Assembly (NCBI GenBank): GCA_020436125.1
Contig: JAGQYK010000034.1
Location: 1 to 33,690, forward strand
DNA: 33,690 nt
Direction of reading: 5' to 3'
Origin: Cyclobacteriaceae bacterium
Lineage (GTDB): Bacteria; Bacteroidota; Bacteroidia; Cytophagales; Cyclobacteriaceae
In this document: positions 6,461 through 13,839 of the stretch, one piece after another
Numbering within the stretch: position 1 is the stretch's first letter
Layout of the letters: each line of letters opens with the position of its first letter
Position numbers and translations under genes: made by a program
The notes under the pieces: model-generated
Database searches by the model: none
What the model saw: only the letters and a program-made list of their open reading frames with translations
Told to the model about the DNA's origin: nothing

Positions 6461-7816
6461 ATGAAAAGTAATCGCAGAAGCTTCATCAAAAAAGTGGGCC
6501 TCGCAGGAGCAGCAGCCATAGCAGCATCCCATACCAGTTTCTCTGGCACCAAAGAAAAGGATATCCATTTTATTACACGCTCATTACGTTCTCCTGAAAA
6601 TACTCCTCTTCGTGTTGCGCTAATTGGAGCCGGAGGTATGGGATCAGAAGATATGAATACGGCATTGAAGCACGATCACATTTCCATCGCGGGTGTATGC
6701 GATTTGTATCAGGGCCGAATCGACCAAGCAAAGGAGAAATGGGGTAGCGGTATTTTTACTACCGGAGACCATAAGGAGATTTTAAAACGCAGTGATGTAG
6801 ATGCAGTGATTGTGGGCACTCCCGATCATTGGCATAAGCAAATCTGTATTGATGCGCTCAACGCAGGCAAGCATGTTTATTGTGAAAAACCTATGGTGCA
6901 TTCTGTTAAAGAAGGGCATGACGTGATTAACGCCTGGAGAAAGTCTGGTAAAGTATTTCAGGTGGGCAGTCAGGGATTATCTTCTCTGGGAAATGAAAAA
7001 GCAAAACAACTATTGGCTGAAGGTGCCATCGGTAAACTTAATTACGCAGAAGGCTTTTGGGCAAGACACTCACCAGAAGGTGCCTGGCAGTACAACATAC
7101 CAAAAGATGCCTCGCCACAAACAGTAGATTGGAAACGATACATCTCCAATACCGTGGACAGGCCTTTTGATGCCATGCGCTTTTTCCGATGGAGAAATTA
7201 CCTCGACTACGGCACTGCCATGTCAGGAGATCTTTTCGTACATCTGTTTTCCAGTTTGCACTTCATCACCAACTCCAAAGGCCCAGAACAAATTGCCGCC
7301 ATGGGTGGACTGCGCTACTGGAAAGATGGCCGTGAGGTTCCTGATGTATTGCTAGGGATGTTCAATTATCCCGACAGTGCAGAACATGCCGGCTTTAATC
7401 TTTCCCTCCGGTGCAACTTCGTGGATGGTACCAGTGGCACCACTTATTTACGATTGGTAGGCAGCGAAGGCTCCATGAATGTAGAATGGGATCGTGTAAC
7501 CGTGCAAAAAAACACTTCGGTACATAGTGATGATCCCTTTCTTCAGGCAAAGTCACAGGAAACGTCAAGTGCCTATGCAGATCGGAAGAAAATGATAGGG
7601 CCTCTAGAAACCATTTATAATGCAGAAGAGGGATACAAAGGGGCACACTATGATCACTTTGGTAATTTCTTTCATGCCATTCGCACTAAAGGAACAGTTG
7701 CGGAAGATCCGGTCTTCGGTTTCAGAGCTGCAGCCCCTGCCCTACTTTGCAACGATAGCTACTTTAAAAACAAACACATTAACTGGGATCCCATTAAAAT
7801 GGAAGTCCGCTCATAA
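6461..7816 (+). CDS. Tat-exported Gfo/Idh/MocA family oxidoreductase
   Basis: 451 residues from the ATG at 6461. The protein opens with a twin-arginine signal (NRRSFIKK at 4-11, then an Ala/Gly-rich hydrophobic stretch), so it should fold with its cofactor and then be exported. The Rossmann motif GAGGMG is at 56-61, GTPDHWH is at 119-125, and the family EKP motif, with the catalytic-region Lys, is at 142-144. The C-terminal half is the typical mixed alpha/beta substrate domain. Members oxidise or reduce sugars with NAD(P), and many exported ones in Bacteroidota act on sugar C3 or use tightly bound cofactor. The neighbour 10 bp downstream encodes a DUF1080 lipoprotein, a family linked to hydrolysis of 3-keto-glycosides. 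I infer that the pair oxidises a glycoside at C3 and then cleaves it. The substrate cannot be read from sequence. A longer start at 6362 is possible but would bury the Tat motif. Confidence 0.88.
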   Translation: MKSNRRSFIKKVGLAGAAAIAASHTSFSGTKEKDIHFITRSLRSPENTPLRVALIGAGGMGSEDMNTALKHDHISIAGVCDLYQGRIDQAKEKWGSGIFTTGDHKEILKRSDVDAVIVGTPDHWHKQICIDALNAGKHVYCEKPMVHSVKEGHDVINAWRKSGKVFQVGSQGLSSLGNEKAKQLLAEGAIGKLNYAEGFWARHSPEGAWQYNIPKDASPQTVDWKRYISNTVDRPFDAMRFFRWRNYLDYGTAMSGDLFVHLFSSLHFITNSKGPEQIAAMGGLRYWKDGREVPDVLLGMFNYPDSAEHAGFNLSLRCNFVDGTSGTTYLRLVGSEGSMNVEWDRVTVQKNTSVHSDDPFLQAKSQETSSAYADRKKMIGPLETIYNAEEGYKGAHYDHFGNFFHAIRTKGTVAEDPVFGFRAAAPALLCNDSYFKNKHINWDPIKMEVRS

Positions 7817-7826
7817 CTAACGTACT

Positions 7827-8537
7827 ATGAAACACACGCTTTTATTTTTTTTACTACTCCTTGTTGTAGCATGCACACCTCAAAAAGAAAGTTCTGATAC
7901 AACTGAAGATCCTTCAAGTGATTGGATTATTCTGTTTGATGGTACTTCCAAAGAAGGCTGGCGCGTTTATAATCGAGACATATTGACGATAGGTTGGGTT
8001 ATTGAGGATGGTACCTTAAAGGGGCCTGGCCATGGAGATGAGCTCGGTGGCGAAGATATTATTTATGCAGCGGAGCAATTCGAGAACTTCGAATTGATGC
8101 TTGAGTGGAAAATCTCCGAAGGGGGAAACAGTGGTTTATTATATCATATAGCCGAAGGAGAACAATATGAATCTTTCTACGAAAATGGGCCCGAGTATCA
8201 GTTGATAGACGACATTGGTTACCCTGATAAATTACAAAAATGGCAAACTGTAGGAGCCGACTACGCCATGTATGATCCTGCGGATGACAAGATTGTTAAG
8301 CCTGCCGGTGAATGGAACAAATCCCGTATCCGCTTTACACCAGAAAAAGTAGAGTATTGGCTGAATGGTGTTAAGACCGTTGAGTTTGTGCCTTGGTCAG
8401 AGGACTGGGAGAAAAGAAAGATGGCTGGCAAATGGAAAGACTATCCCGACTACGGCAAATACAAAACAGGATACATAGGCCTGCAAGATCATGGTGGGTT
8501 GACTTGGTTTAGAAATATTAAAATAAAGAAGCTTTAA
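7827..8537 (+). CDS. DUF1080 lipoprotein (3-keto-disaccharide hydrolase-like)
   Basis: 236 residues. The lipobox V-V-A-C places the lipidated Cys at residue 16. A short Ser/Thr/Asp linker is followed by the DUF1080 domain from about residue 30 (DWIILFDGTS, then GWRV) to the end (GYIGLQDHGG, then FRNIKIKKL), a concanavalin-like beta-jelly-roll. The domain occupies nearly the whole mature protein, as is usual. Members tested elsewhere cleave glycosidic bonds of sugars already oxidised at C3. The gene follows the Tat-exported oxidoreductase by 10 bp and is surely co-transcribed with it. Lipidation suggests a periplasm-facing or surface location. The exact glycoside is unknown. Its 3' end converges on the minus-strand gene at 8617. 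Confidence 0.88.
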   Translation: MKHTLLFFLLLLVVACTPQKESSDTTEDPSSDWIILFDGTSKEGWRVYNRDILTIGWVIEDGTLKGPGHGDELGGEDIIYAAEQFENFELMLEWKISEGGNSGLLYHIAEGEQYESFYENGPEYQLIDDIGYPDKLQKWQTVGADYAMYDPADDKIVKPAGEWNKSRIRFTPEKVEYWLNGVKTVEFVPWSEDWEKRKMAGKWKDYPDYGKYKTGYIGLQDHGGLTWFRNIKIKKL

Positions 8538-8554
8538 AGTTGGGATTAGATGGT

Positions 8555-8573
8555 GGCACAGAAATAACTTCCG
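8555..8573 (+). repeat. 19-bp dispersed repeat, copy B
   Basis: GGCACAGAAATAACTTCCG matches copy A (2349-2367, minus strand) at 18 of 19 positions. It begins 18 bp after the DUF1080 stop codon. Confidence 0.65.
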
Positions 8574-8586
8574 TGGCAGCGTGGGA

Positions 8587-8604
8587 CTAGATTCCGGATT
8601 CTAG
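8587..8604. repeat. Near-palindromic 18-mer in a convergent gap
   Basis: CTAGATTCCGGATTCTAG pairs with itself except for two T-T mismatches. It lies between two convergent genes and extends into GGATTCTAGAAACTAG, related to the repeat at 6291-6309. It could serve as a bidirectional end signal, but no T-run follows. Confidence 0.5.
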
Positions 8605-8616
8605 AAACTAGCTAAC

Positions 8617-9447
8617 CTACTTACACTTCTCATTGTATTCAGAAAAAGCATCAACAATTTTGTCGTACTTTTTGGCATATCCTTTAATGGTCTTCTCATC
8701 CATTGAAGCGCATCCTCCCAACACTTGCTGTATCGCTTGTTCGTAATTGTTTTTGGTGATCAACATCGTAGTCGCTTTTTGTTCATCATACAATAAGTAT
8801 TCTTTGTCAACAATCTCTACTGCAGCACCAATATTAATAAGCTCATCTTTCAAAGCAGCCACCTGAATGCTCTCCTGCAAACTCTTGCCATCCTTCATAC
8901 TTTCTTTGACGGACTTCCTGGCCGTGTTGGCGCGCAGTGAATCAATAAAGGATTGAGAAACAAACTCTGATACTTTTCGCGAGGTGTTGGCATTGGGATT
9001 AAAACTTAATCTTAATTTTCCAGATACCAGTCTTTCCAAATAGCCTCCTTCATACAGATCATAATATACCGTCTCTTTCTTTTGTTGTTGTTGAATAACG
9101 GCAACTGCATTACCTCCGATGTATTGGGCCTCCTCCTCTCCATCAGGAATGATCAGCATGCACTTCTTTACAAAAGCCCAATCGGCTATTTGATTGTTGA
9201 AAAGTGCTATTCGTCCTTCTACTTTTTCACCATCCAGGGTAATGATGTAGCCCGGAAAGAACCTGGGGTAGCCAATTACTCTTGAATCATAAAATGAATC
9301 ACCTGTTTTCTTATCCACGCTTCTAAAAATAGGGCAAGCCTCATCCTGCTCATAGCCATTAATTTTAAACTTCCCTTGTTGGGCATATGCTCCCATTGTA
9401 ACTACAAATAATATCCCAATAGTTGCTAGGGCTTTAAAATTTGTCAT
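8617..9447 (-). CDS. Secreted protein of unknown function
   Basis: 276 residues from the ATG at 9447. An ATG at 9468 would add seven residues before a signal peptide that reads better from 9447 (hydrophobic stretch, cleavage near AYAQQ). The mature protein has a beta-rich first half: PGYIITLDGEKVEGRIAL resembles the short domain often seen at the start of Bacteroidota periplasmic proteins that take up a carbohydrate- or peptide-like ligand. This is followed by a helical, charged region (residues about 140-276) with Lys/Glu-rich segments. I recognise no catalytic motif. The gene follows map by 30 bp and M28 by one more gene, all on the minus strand, so it is probably part of one transcript. 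Its role may be linked to the secreted peptidase. Confidence 0.7.
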   Translation of the reverse strand: MTNFKALATIGILFVVTMGAYAQQGKFKINGYEQDEACPIFRSVDKKTGDSFYDSRVIGYPRFFPGYIITLDGEKVEGRIALFNNQIADWAFVKKCMLIIPDGEEEAQYIGGNAVAVIQQQQKKETVYYDLYEGGYLERLVSGKLRLSFNPNANTSRKVSEFVSQSFIDSLRANTARKSVKESMKDGKSLQESIQVAALKDELINIGAAVEIVDKEYLLYDEQKATTMLITKNNYEQAIQQVLGGCASMDEKTIKGYAKKYDKIVDAFSEYNEKCK

Positions 9448-9477
9448 TATTATTAATTTACAATTCAAGATCTATTA

Positions 9478-10239
9478 TTAACAAATACCATTATTACTAG
9501 TGAGTATAATAGGCTGATCGTCCGTCACAATTAAAGTATGCTCATGCTGCGCAACAAAACTTCCATCCTTTGCCTTCAATGTCCAACCGTCCGCCATGGT
9601 ATGCACATATCGCGATCTGGTGCTAATGAATGTCTCTAGTGCTACAACCGAGTTTACTTTAAAGCGATTGCGGTTGTGGCGGTCGTTAAAGTTAGGCAAT
9701 TCGTAGGGCTCATCATGCAATTTCAATCCGATGCCATGCCCTACCAAATTCTTCAACGTGGTAAATCCCTTTCGCTTCGCTTCGTTCTCTATGTAACCAC
9801 CTACATCAGCAATTCTTACTCCTCCTTTGATCCGACTGATGGCGCCCAGTAGTATTTCCTTTGAGGCGTTGACTAAAGGATTGAGGTTTTGTATGTCGTG
9901 GCCCAAAACGAAAGAAGATCCGTTATCGCCATAGTATCCATTTACTTCTGCGGATACATCTACATTCACCAGATCGCCTTCTTGCAAGATTCTTGTGGAT
10001 GAGGGAATACCGTGTGCAGCTTCGTTGTTGACGCTGATGCAAGTCCAACCCGGAAAATCGTATTCTTTATTGGGCGCAGGGTTGGCACCATAACTACTCA
10101 GTATCTCAAACCCAAATTCGTCCAACTCTTTGGTAGACATACCGGGAGCAGCATGCTGTATCATCTTCGCAAGCGTTTCCCCTACCACTTCAGAGGCATG
10201 CCTCATTCCCTCAAAATCCTTTGTTGATCGTATTGACAC
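9478..10239 (-). CDS. map: Methionine aminopeptidase, type I
   Basis: 253 residues, starting with GTG at 10239 (the next in-frame ATG would lose conserved sequence). It removes the initiator Met from nascent proteins in the cytoplasm, using two metal ions. All five metal ligands are present in their usual spacing: D94 in NVDVSAEV, D105 in GYYGDNG, H168 in LVGHGIG, E202 in VALETF and E233 in QHEHT. The conserved histidines H76 (AAHGIP) and H175 (KLHDEP) are also there. Length and numbering match the E. coli enzyme within three residues. It lacks an N-terminal extension. It is unusual that this housekeeping enzyme lies between a secreted M28 peptidase and a secreted unknown protein. The genome may hold another map copy near the ribosomal genes, in which case this one would be accessory. 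Confidence 0.95.
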   Translation of the reverse strand: MSIRSTKDFEGMRHASEVVGETLAKMIQHAAPGMSTKELDEFGFEILSSYGANPAPNKEYDFPGWTCISVNNEAAHGIPSSTRILQEGDLVNVDVSAEVNGYYGDNGSSFVLGHDIQNLNPLVNASKEILLGAISRIKGGVRIADVGGYIENEAKRKGFTTLKNLVGHGIGLKLHDEPYELPNFNDRHNRNRFKVNSVVALETFISTRSRYVHTMADGWTLKAKDGSFVAQHEHTLIVTDDQPIILTSNNGIC

Positions 10240-10284
10240 CTTTTACTAATTATTAATGGTTAATGTTAAATTATAAATAAATTC

Positions 10285-11952
10285 TTACTTCTTCTCAATC
10301 TTCAAAGGTTGCTGTCCGAATTTTCCTCCAAAGAAATCTCCCGGATTCCACGTAGGTCGTTGTGGATCATTGGCTACCTGATAACCGGTAAGGAAATTAA
10401 CCTTCACGTGTGTGCCTGCTGCCTCAAAATTAAAATCCTGATTCATATCATCATTGGGTTTGTGATAGGTGGTGCTTCTCCAGGCTACATCTTTCACACT
10501 CCAATCTTCCTTATCCTCTGGCACAGATTTAAAACCACTTTTAATAAACAAGGCGGGTATGCCTCTTCGTATAAAACTATAGTGATCACTTCTGATGAAG
10601 ACCACTTGTTCAGGAAAAGGATCTGGCCCTATACCAATGTTTAAGTATTTTGCTGTTGCTGTCAATGGCTTGGACAAAGTGGAATGTTGTGCACCATAAG
10701 GAACAATGTCCAGCACAGGATGAAAGAAGAAAGGCATATCTAAAGAGAAGTTGGCTACAATGCTTTCTTTTGGTATGGTGGGGTTATTGGCAAAGTAATC
10801 TGAACCCAACAAACCAGACTCTTCAGCTGTTACAACAGTAAATAGAATAGATCGCTTGGTGGGTTGCTCCAAATTCATGTAGGTACGCGCAATCTCCAGC
10901 ACAATTGATGTTCCAGAGGCATTGTCATGCGCACCATTATATATAGAGTCCCCTTTCATAGGCACGCCTACACCCACATGATCCACATGGGCAGTATAAA
11001 CGACATACTCATTTTTTAGCACCGGATCGCTTCCCGGAATCACCCCAATAAGATTTGAACTTTGAATGGCTGTGGTGTTGGTATACACTTTCATTTTAGC
11101 GTCTATCCCAAGCGCAAATGATTGGGGCTTATTGGACTTGATGCTTTCAATTACTGAGGCTAACTTCTTATTGGTATTGACAAATAACTTCTCGGCATTT
11201 TCAGGATTGAAGGTGGCTGTCACTTTCAATTCTTCAAATGTATTTTGTGCCTTGCCCTGCGTGTCGGCCCAACGTGACGTACCGTATGATGAGCGATTAA
11301 CAGAAGCTTCCCAGGATCTGCGTTGATCTTCTGGTAATTGCATAGAGATAGCTCCTATGGCACCACGCTTCACGGCTTCTTCATACTTTACAGAGCCAGA
11401 GGAGAAATAAGCGCGTTCGTTGGAGGGAAAAGACTCTGGCGCTTGATTGAAGTACACCACAATCTTCCCTTTTACATCTATCTTTTGATAATCGTCATAG
11501 TTGAGCTCGGGGGCATGTACACCAAAACCAACAAAAACCAATGCTGCTGATACTTCAGATACATTTTTTACCAGATTGGGCTGCAGCATAAAATCCACAT
11601 CATACTCCAGTGGTTCTTCTTTGCCCTTCACCACTAAGCTCATACTACTCTTAGATTTATCCACGACACCCTTCTTCAGAGTAACGGGTTGGCGATAGGT
11701 TTTGCCATCTACACCCGGTAAAAGTCCTATGCTGATAAACTGCGCTTCTACATATTTGGAAGCGAGTTCAAACCCCTGTGTTCCAGGTTCCCTTCCTCTC
11801 AGCAAATCATCCGCCAGATAAGTCATGTCTGCTTTGATATGACTGGGTTTTACTGCTTTGATGGCCTTCTCCGCATCGGGCGTGATTTGACTAAACGTGA
11901 TCTCGGTTCCAAGAACAAGGAATCCGATGATAGCTATTAAGGCTTTCTTCAT
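10285..11952 (-). CDS. Secreted M28-family zinc metallopeptidase
   Basis: 555 residues with a signal peptide ending near ITFSQ (residue 22). Residues about 130-280 form an inserted PA-like domain (VFVGFGVHAP, then KGKIVVYF), and the catalytic M28 domain follows. Zinc and catalytic residues are visible in family order: H322 and D324 in TAHVDH, D343 in GAHDNASG, E377-E378 in TAEESG, D405 in FSLDMP and H457 in RSDHYS. It should act as an aminopeptidase or similar exopeptidase outside the cytoplasm. Its gene leads a minus-strand unit: map follows after 45 bp and an unknown secreted protein follows map by 30 bp. A candidate promoter lies at 12004-12031. The region between it and the LuxR-type gene is divergent. 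Confidence 0.92.
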   Translation of the reverse strand: MKKALIAIIGFLVLGTEITFSQITPDAEKAIKAVKPSHIKADMTYLADDLLRGREPGTQGFELASKYVEAQFISIGLLPGVDGKTYRQPVTLKKGVVDKSKSSMSLVVKGKEEPLEYDVDFMLQPNLVKNVSEVSAALVFVGFGVHAPELNYDDYQKIDVKGKIVVYFNQAPESFPSNERAYFSSGSVKYEEAVKRGAIGAISMQLPEDQRRSWEASVNRSSYGTSRWADTQGKAQNTFEELKVTATFNPENAEKLFVNTNKKLASVIESIKSNKPQSFALGIDAKMKVYTNTTAIQSSNLIGVIPGSDPVLKNEYVVYTAHVDHVGVGVPMKGDSIYNGAHDNASGTSIVLEIARTYMNLEQPTKRSILFTVVTAEESGLLGSDYFANNPTIPKESIVANFSLDMPFFFHPVLDIVPYGAQHSTLSKPLTATAKYLNIGIGPDPFPEQVVFIRSDHYSFIRRGIPALFIKSGFKSVPEDKEDWSVKDVAWRSTTYHKPNDDMNQDFNFEAAGTHVKVNFLTGYQVANDPQRPTWNPGDFFGGKFGQQPLKIEKK

Positions 11953-12003
11953 ACTACTTCAGTTTATAGGTAAATTTAATACAGTGCTTGTATTAAGCTT
12001 CAC

Positions 12004-12031
12004 CAAAGATAAAATAAGCCTTCAATATCAA
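12004..12031 (-). promoter_or_regulatory. Promoter of the M28/map unit
   Basis: On the minus strand TTG (12031-12029), a 17-nt spacer and TATCTTTG (12011-12004), an exact match to TAnnTTTG. The ATG at 11952 lies about 52 nt downstream of the -7 box. Confidence 0.6.
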
Positions 12032-12109
12032 TTTTAAAATTCTAATTGCACTATTATGGATCCCCTCCTTGGCAAATAGATATCTTTGGTAGCTAAAAAT
12101 AGGGCCCAT

Positions 12110-12129
12110 TCTTCAATAAAAATTGAAGA
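12110..12129. promoter_or_regulatory. 20-bp palindrome before the TPR-LuxR gene
   Basis: TCTTCAAT (12110-12117), AAAA, ATTGAAGA (12122-12129) form perfect 8-bp arms. It lies 56 bp before the ATG at 12185 and downstream of a TATCTTTG box at 12081-12088 that lacks a spaced TTG. It could be an operator or a leader hairpin. Confidence 0.45.
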
Positions 12130-12184
12130 CCGAAATCCAGTCTTATCGATCAATGTATTAAATTAATGGTTTACATTTTCTCGT

Positions 12185-13732
12185 ATGCATCGGTACTTTA
12201 TCTTTTCGCTTGCCTTGATCTTTTCGATCCATTGCCTAGCTCAGGAAGCAAGCGCTCCTTATAAGGAAGTAACTCAAGGATTGTCTGATGCTTTTGAAGC
12301 GCAGAATCCCAGGGAAGGACTTAAAATTCTGAACCGAATTTCTGGATCCATTGAACAGGCAGGAGATTCCCTCCAATTAGAGTACTTAATAGCCAGTGGA
12401 ATAGCACATGGTCAGCTGGGGAATGCCGATTCTTCGTTTTACTTTTTGGATCAAGCCGAAGCTCTTAGCCAAAAGAGGTCTGACGATTTATTACTTATCA
12501 AAGTTTATAACACTAAAGGTCTTGTACTTATGGGCCTGAGTCAGTACGAAGAGGCACTCAGCACGTTTCAGAAGGGGTTAGCCATTGGTGACGGGCGAAA
12601 CGAACCCAAATACCTGGAGGCCATCCGGAAAATACTCGGAAATTCAGGTGGCATATTTTATGATCTCGGTGACTTCGAAGGAGCGCTCAGACAAAGCCAA
12701 CAGGCTTTAGAAATCTCCAAAGCACTAGGTGACTCGTCTGGCCTTGCTTACAATCATTTAAGGTTGGCTATTACCTATCAGGCAATGGATAACATCAAAA
12801 ATTGCCTGTCGCATCTCAATTTATCCAATGCCATTCTCACCACCTTAAACGATACCACAACCTTACTCTACGTACAAAATACCTTAGGGGAAGTTTACAC
12901 TAAAGCAAGAAACTATAAGAGTGCTCTTCAAAGCTATGGGAATGCAAATCGTTTGGCGATCGCTATTGCCAATAAAGAAGAGGAACTTCACACCTCATTA
13001 TCAATTGGAAATGCGTATTTCAACATGGGCGATAATGGATCCGCAGAGAAAATCGGGCTGGAAGTCATAGCAGCAGCTACTAAAAATGGAATGGCCGAGC
13101 ATAGAAAGAATGCCTATGATATTTTGTACCGAGTGGCATTCAAAAGGAATAATCTTCGCGAGGCCCTCAATTTTAGAAACAAGTACTATGCATTGAAAGA
13201 TTCTATTGCCAACGAGGACGTGAAAAGCCGTATAGCCGAATTGGAAACCCGATACGAAACCGAAAAGAAGAAAGAGCAAATCATAAAACTTACACTTGAA
13301 AATAAGCTGAACACAGCAAATCTCGCAAGATCGAGGAATGCGATTATCGCTCTGGTAGTAGGTAGTGCGCTTTTCATATTGCTACTGGTTGTGTATTTCA
13401 CCATGAGGTACAAGAAGCAACAGGCCGAAAAAGAGGCCCAGGAATTACAGATGGAGGCGCTCAAAAATCGATTTATTGAGCTCCATGCCAGTCCTGCACA
13501 GCTAGCTGTTGAACTTGGCTTTGACGAATTCAACGAAAAGCTCACGACCCACCTTACAGAGCGCGAATTTGAAACGCTCAAACTCAGCCTGGAAGGCAAG
13601 ACCAACGCAGAAATAGCCGACAAACTATTCATTTCTATAAGCACCGTAAAATTCCATTTGCGAAACACCTACGCCAAAATGGGCGTAGACAACCGAAAAG
13701 AGGCTTTTCAGTTTATGCTGAAAACAAGCTGA
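12185..13732 (+). CDS. TPR-containing transmembrane regulator with LuxR-type HTH
   Basis: 515 residues. Signal peptide 1-20 (ending HCLAQ) and TPR-like helical pairs from about 60 to 345, including YEEALSTFQKGLAI (121-134), FEGALRQSQQALEIS (164-178) and YKSALQSYGNANRLA (244-258). A charged coiled coil follows (345-380), then one membrane helix at about 386-407, a second short coiled coil (408-432), and a cytoplasmic LuxR/GerE HTH at about 456-513 (LTEREFETLKL, then NAEIADKLFISISTVKFHL). A periplasmic sensor is thus linked across the membrane to a DNA-binding domain with no kinase or receiver. This layout is widespread in Bacteroidota. The ATG at 12185 fits the signal peptide. The ELWxxDGT gene begins 107 bp downstream on the same strand and is a plausible target, but that is inferred only from adjacency. 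Confidence 0.88.
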   Translation: MHRYFIFSLALIFSIHCLAQEASAPYKEVTQGLSDAFEAQNPREGLKILNRISGSIEQAGDSLQLEYLIASGIAHGQLGNADSSFYFLDQAEALSQKRSDDLLLIKVYNTKGLVLMGLSQYEEALSTFQKGLAIGDGRNEPKYLEAIRKILGNSGGIFYDLGDFEGALRQSQQALEISKALGDSSGLAYNHLRLAITYQAMDNIKNCLSHLNLSNAILTTLNDTTTLLYVQNTLGEVYTKARNYKSALQSYGNANRLAIAIANKEEELHTSLSIGNAYFNMGDNGSAEKIGLEVIAAATKNGMAEHRKNAYDILYRVAFKRNNLREALNFRNKYYALKDSIANEDVKSRIAELETRYETEKKKEQIIKLTLENKLNTANLARSRNAIIALVVGSALFILLLVVYFTMRYKKQQAEKEAQELQMEALKNRFIELHASPAQLAVELGFDEFNEKLTTHLTEREFETLKLSLEGKTNAEIADKLFISISTVKFHLRNTYAKMGVDNRKEAFQFMLKTS

Positions 13733-13839
13733 TTATTAGGCAATTGCAAATTTATTGGAAGAACTAACCCATAAGGTCAGGTGTAATTATTTACTCTTTT
13801 TAGAGATTCACTGCATTCTCAAACTAACCCAATACCGCA

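Noticed and set aside
7395-7646. 83-residue minus-strand frame inside the oxidoreductase gene
   Set aside because: Shadow of the plus-strand gene, with no start context.
12081-12088. Plus-strand TATCTTTG as a -7 box for the TPR-LuxR gene
   Set aside because: Exact -7 match, but no TTG at 17-23 nt upstream (spacers available are 9 or 32 nt).
13762-13831. Direct repeat AACTAACCCA, two copies 60 bp apart, before the ELWxxDGT gene
   Set aside because: Ten bases only and one copy lies next to the start codon; no basis to call it an operator.
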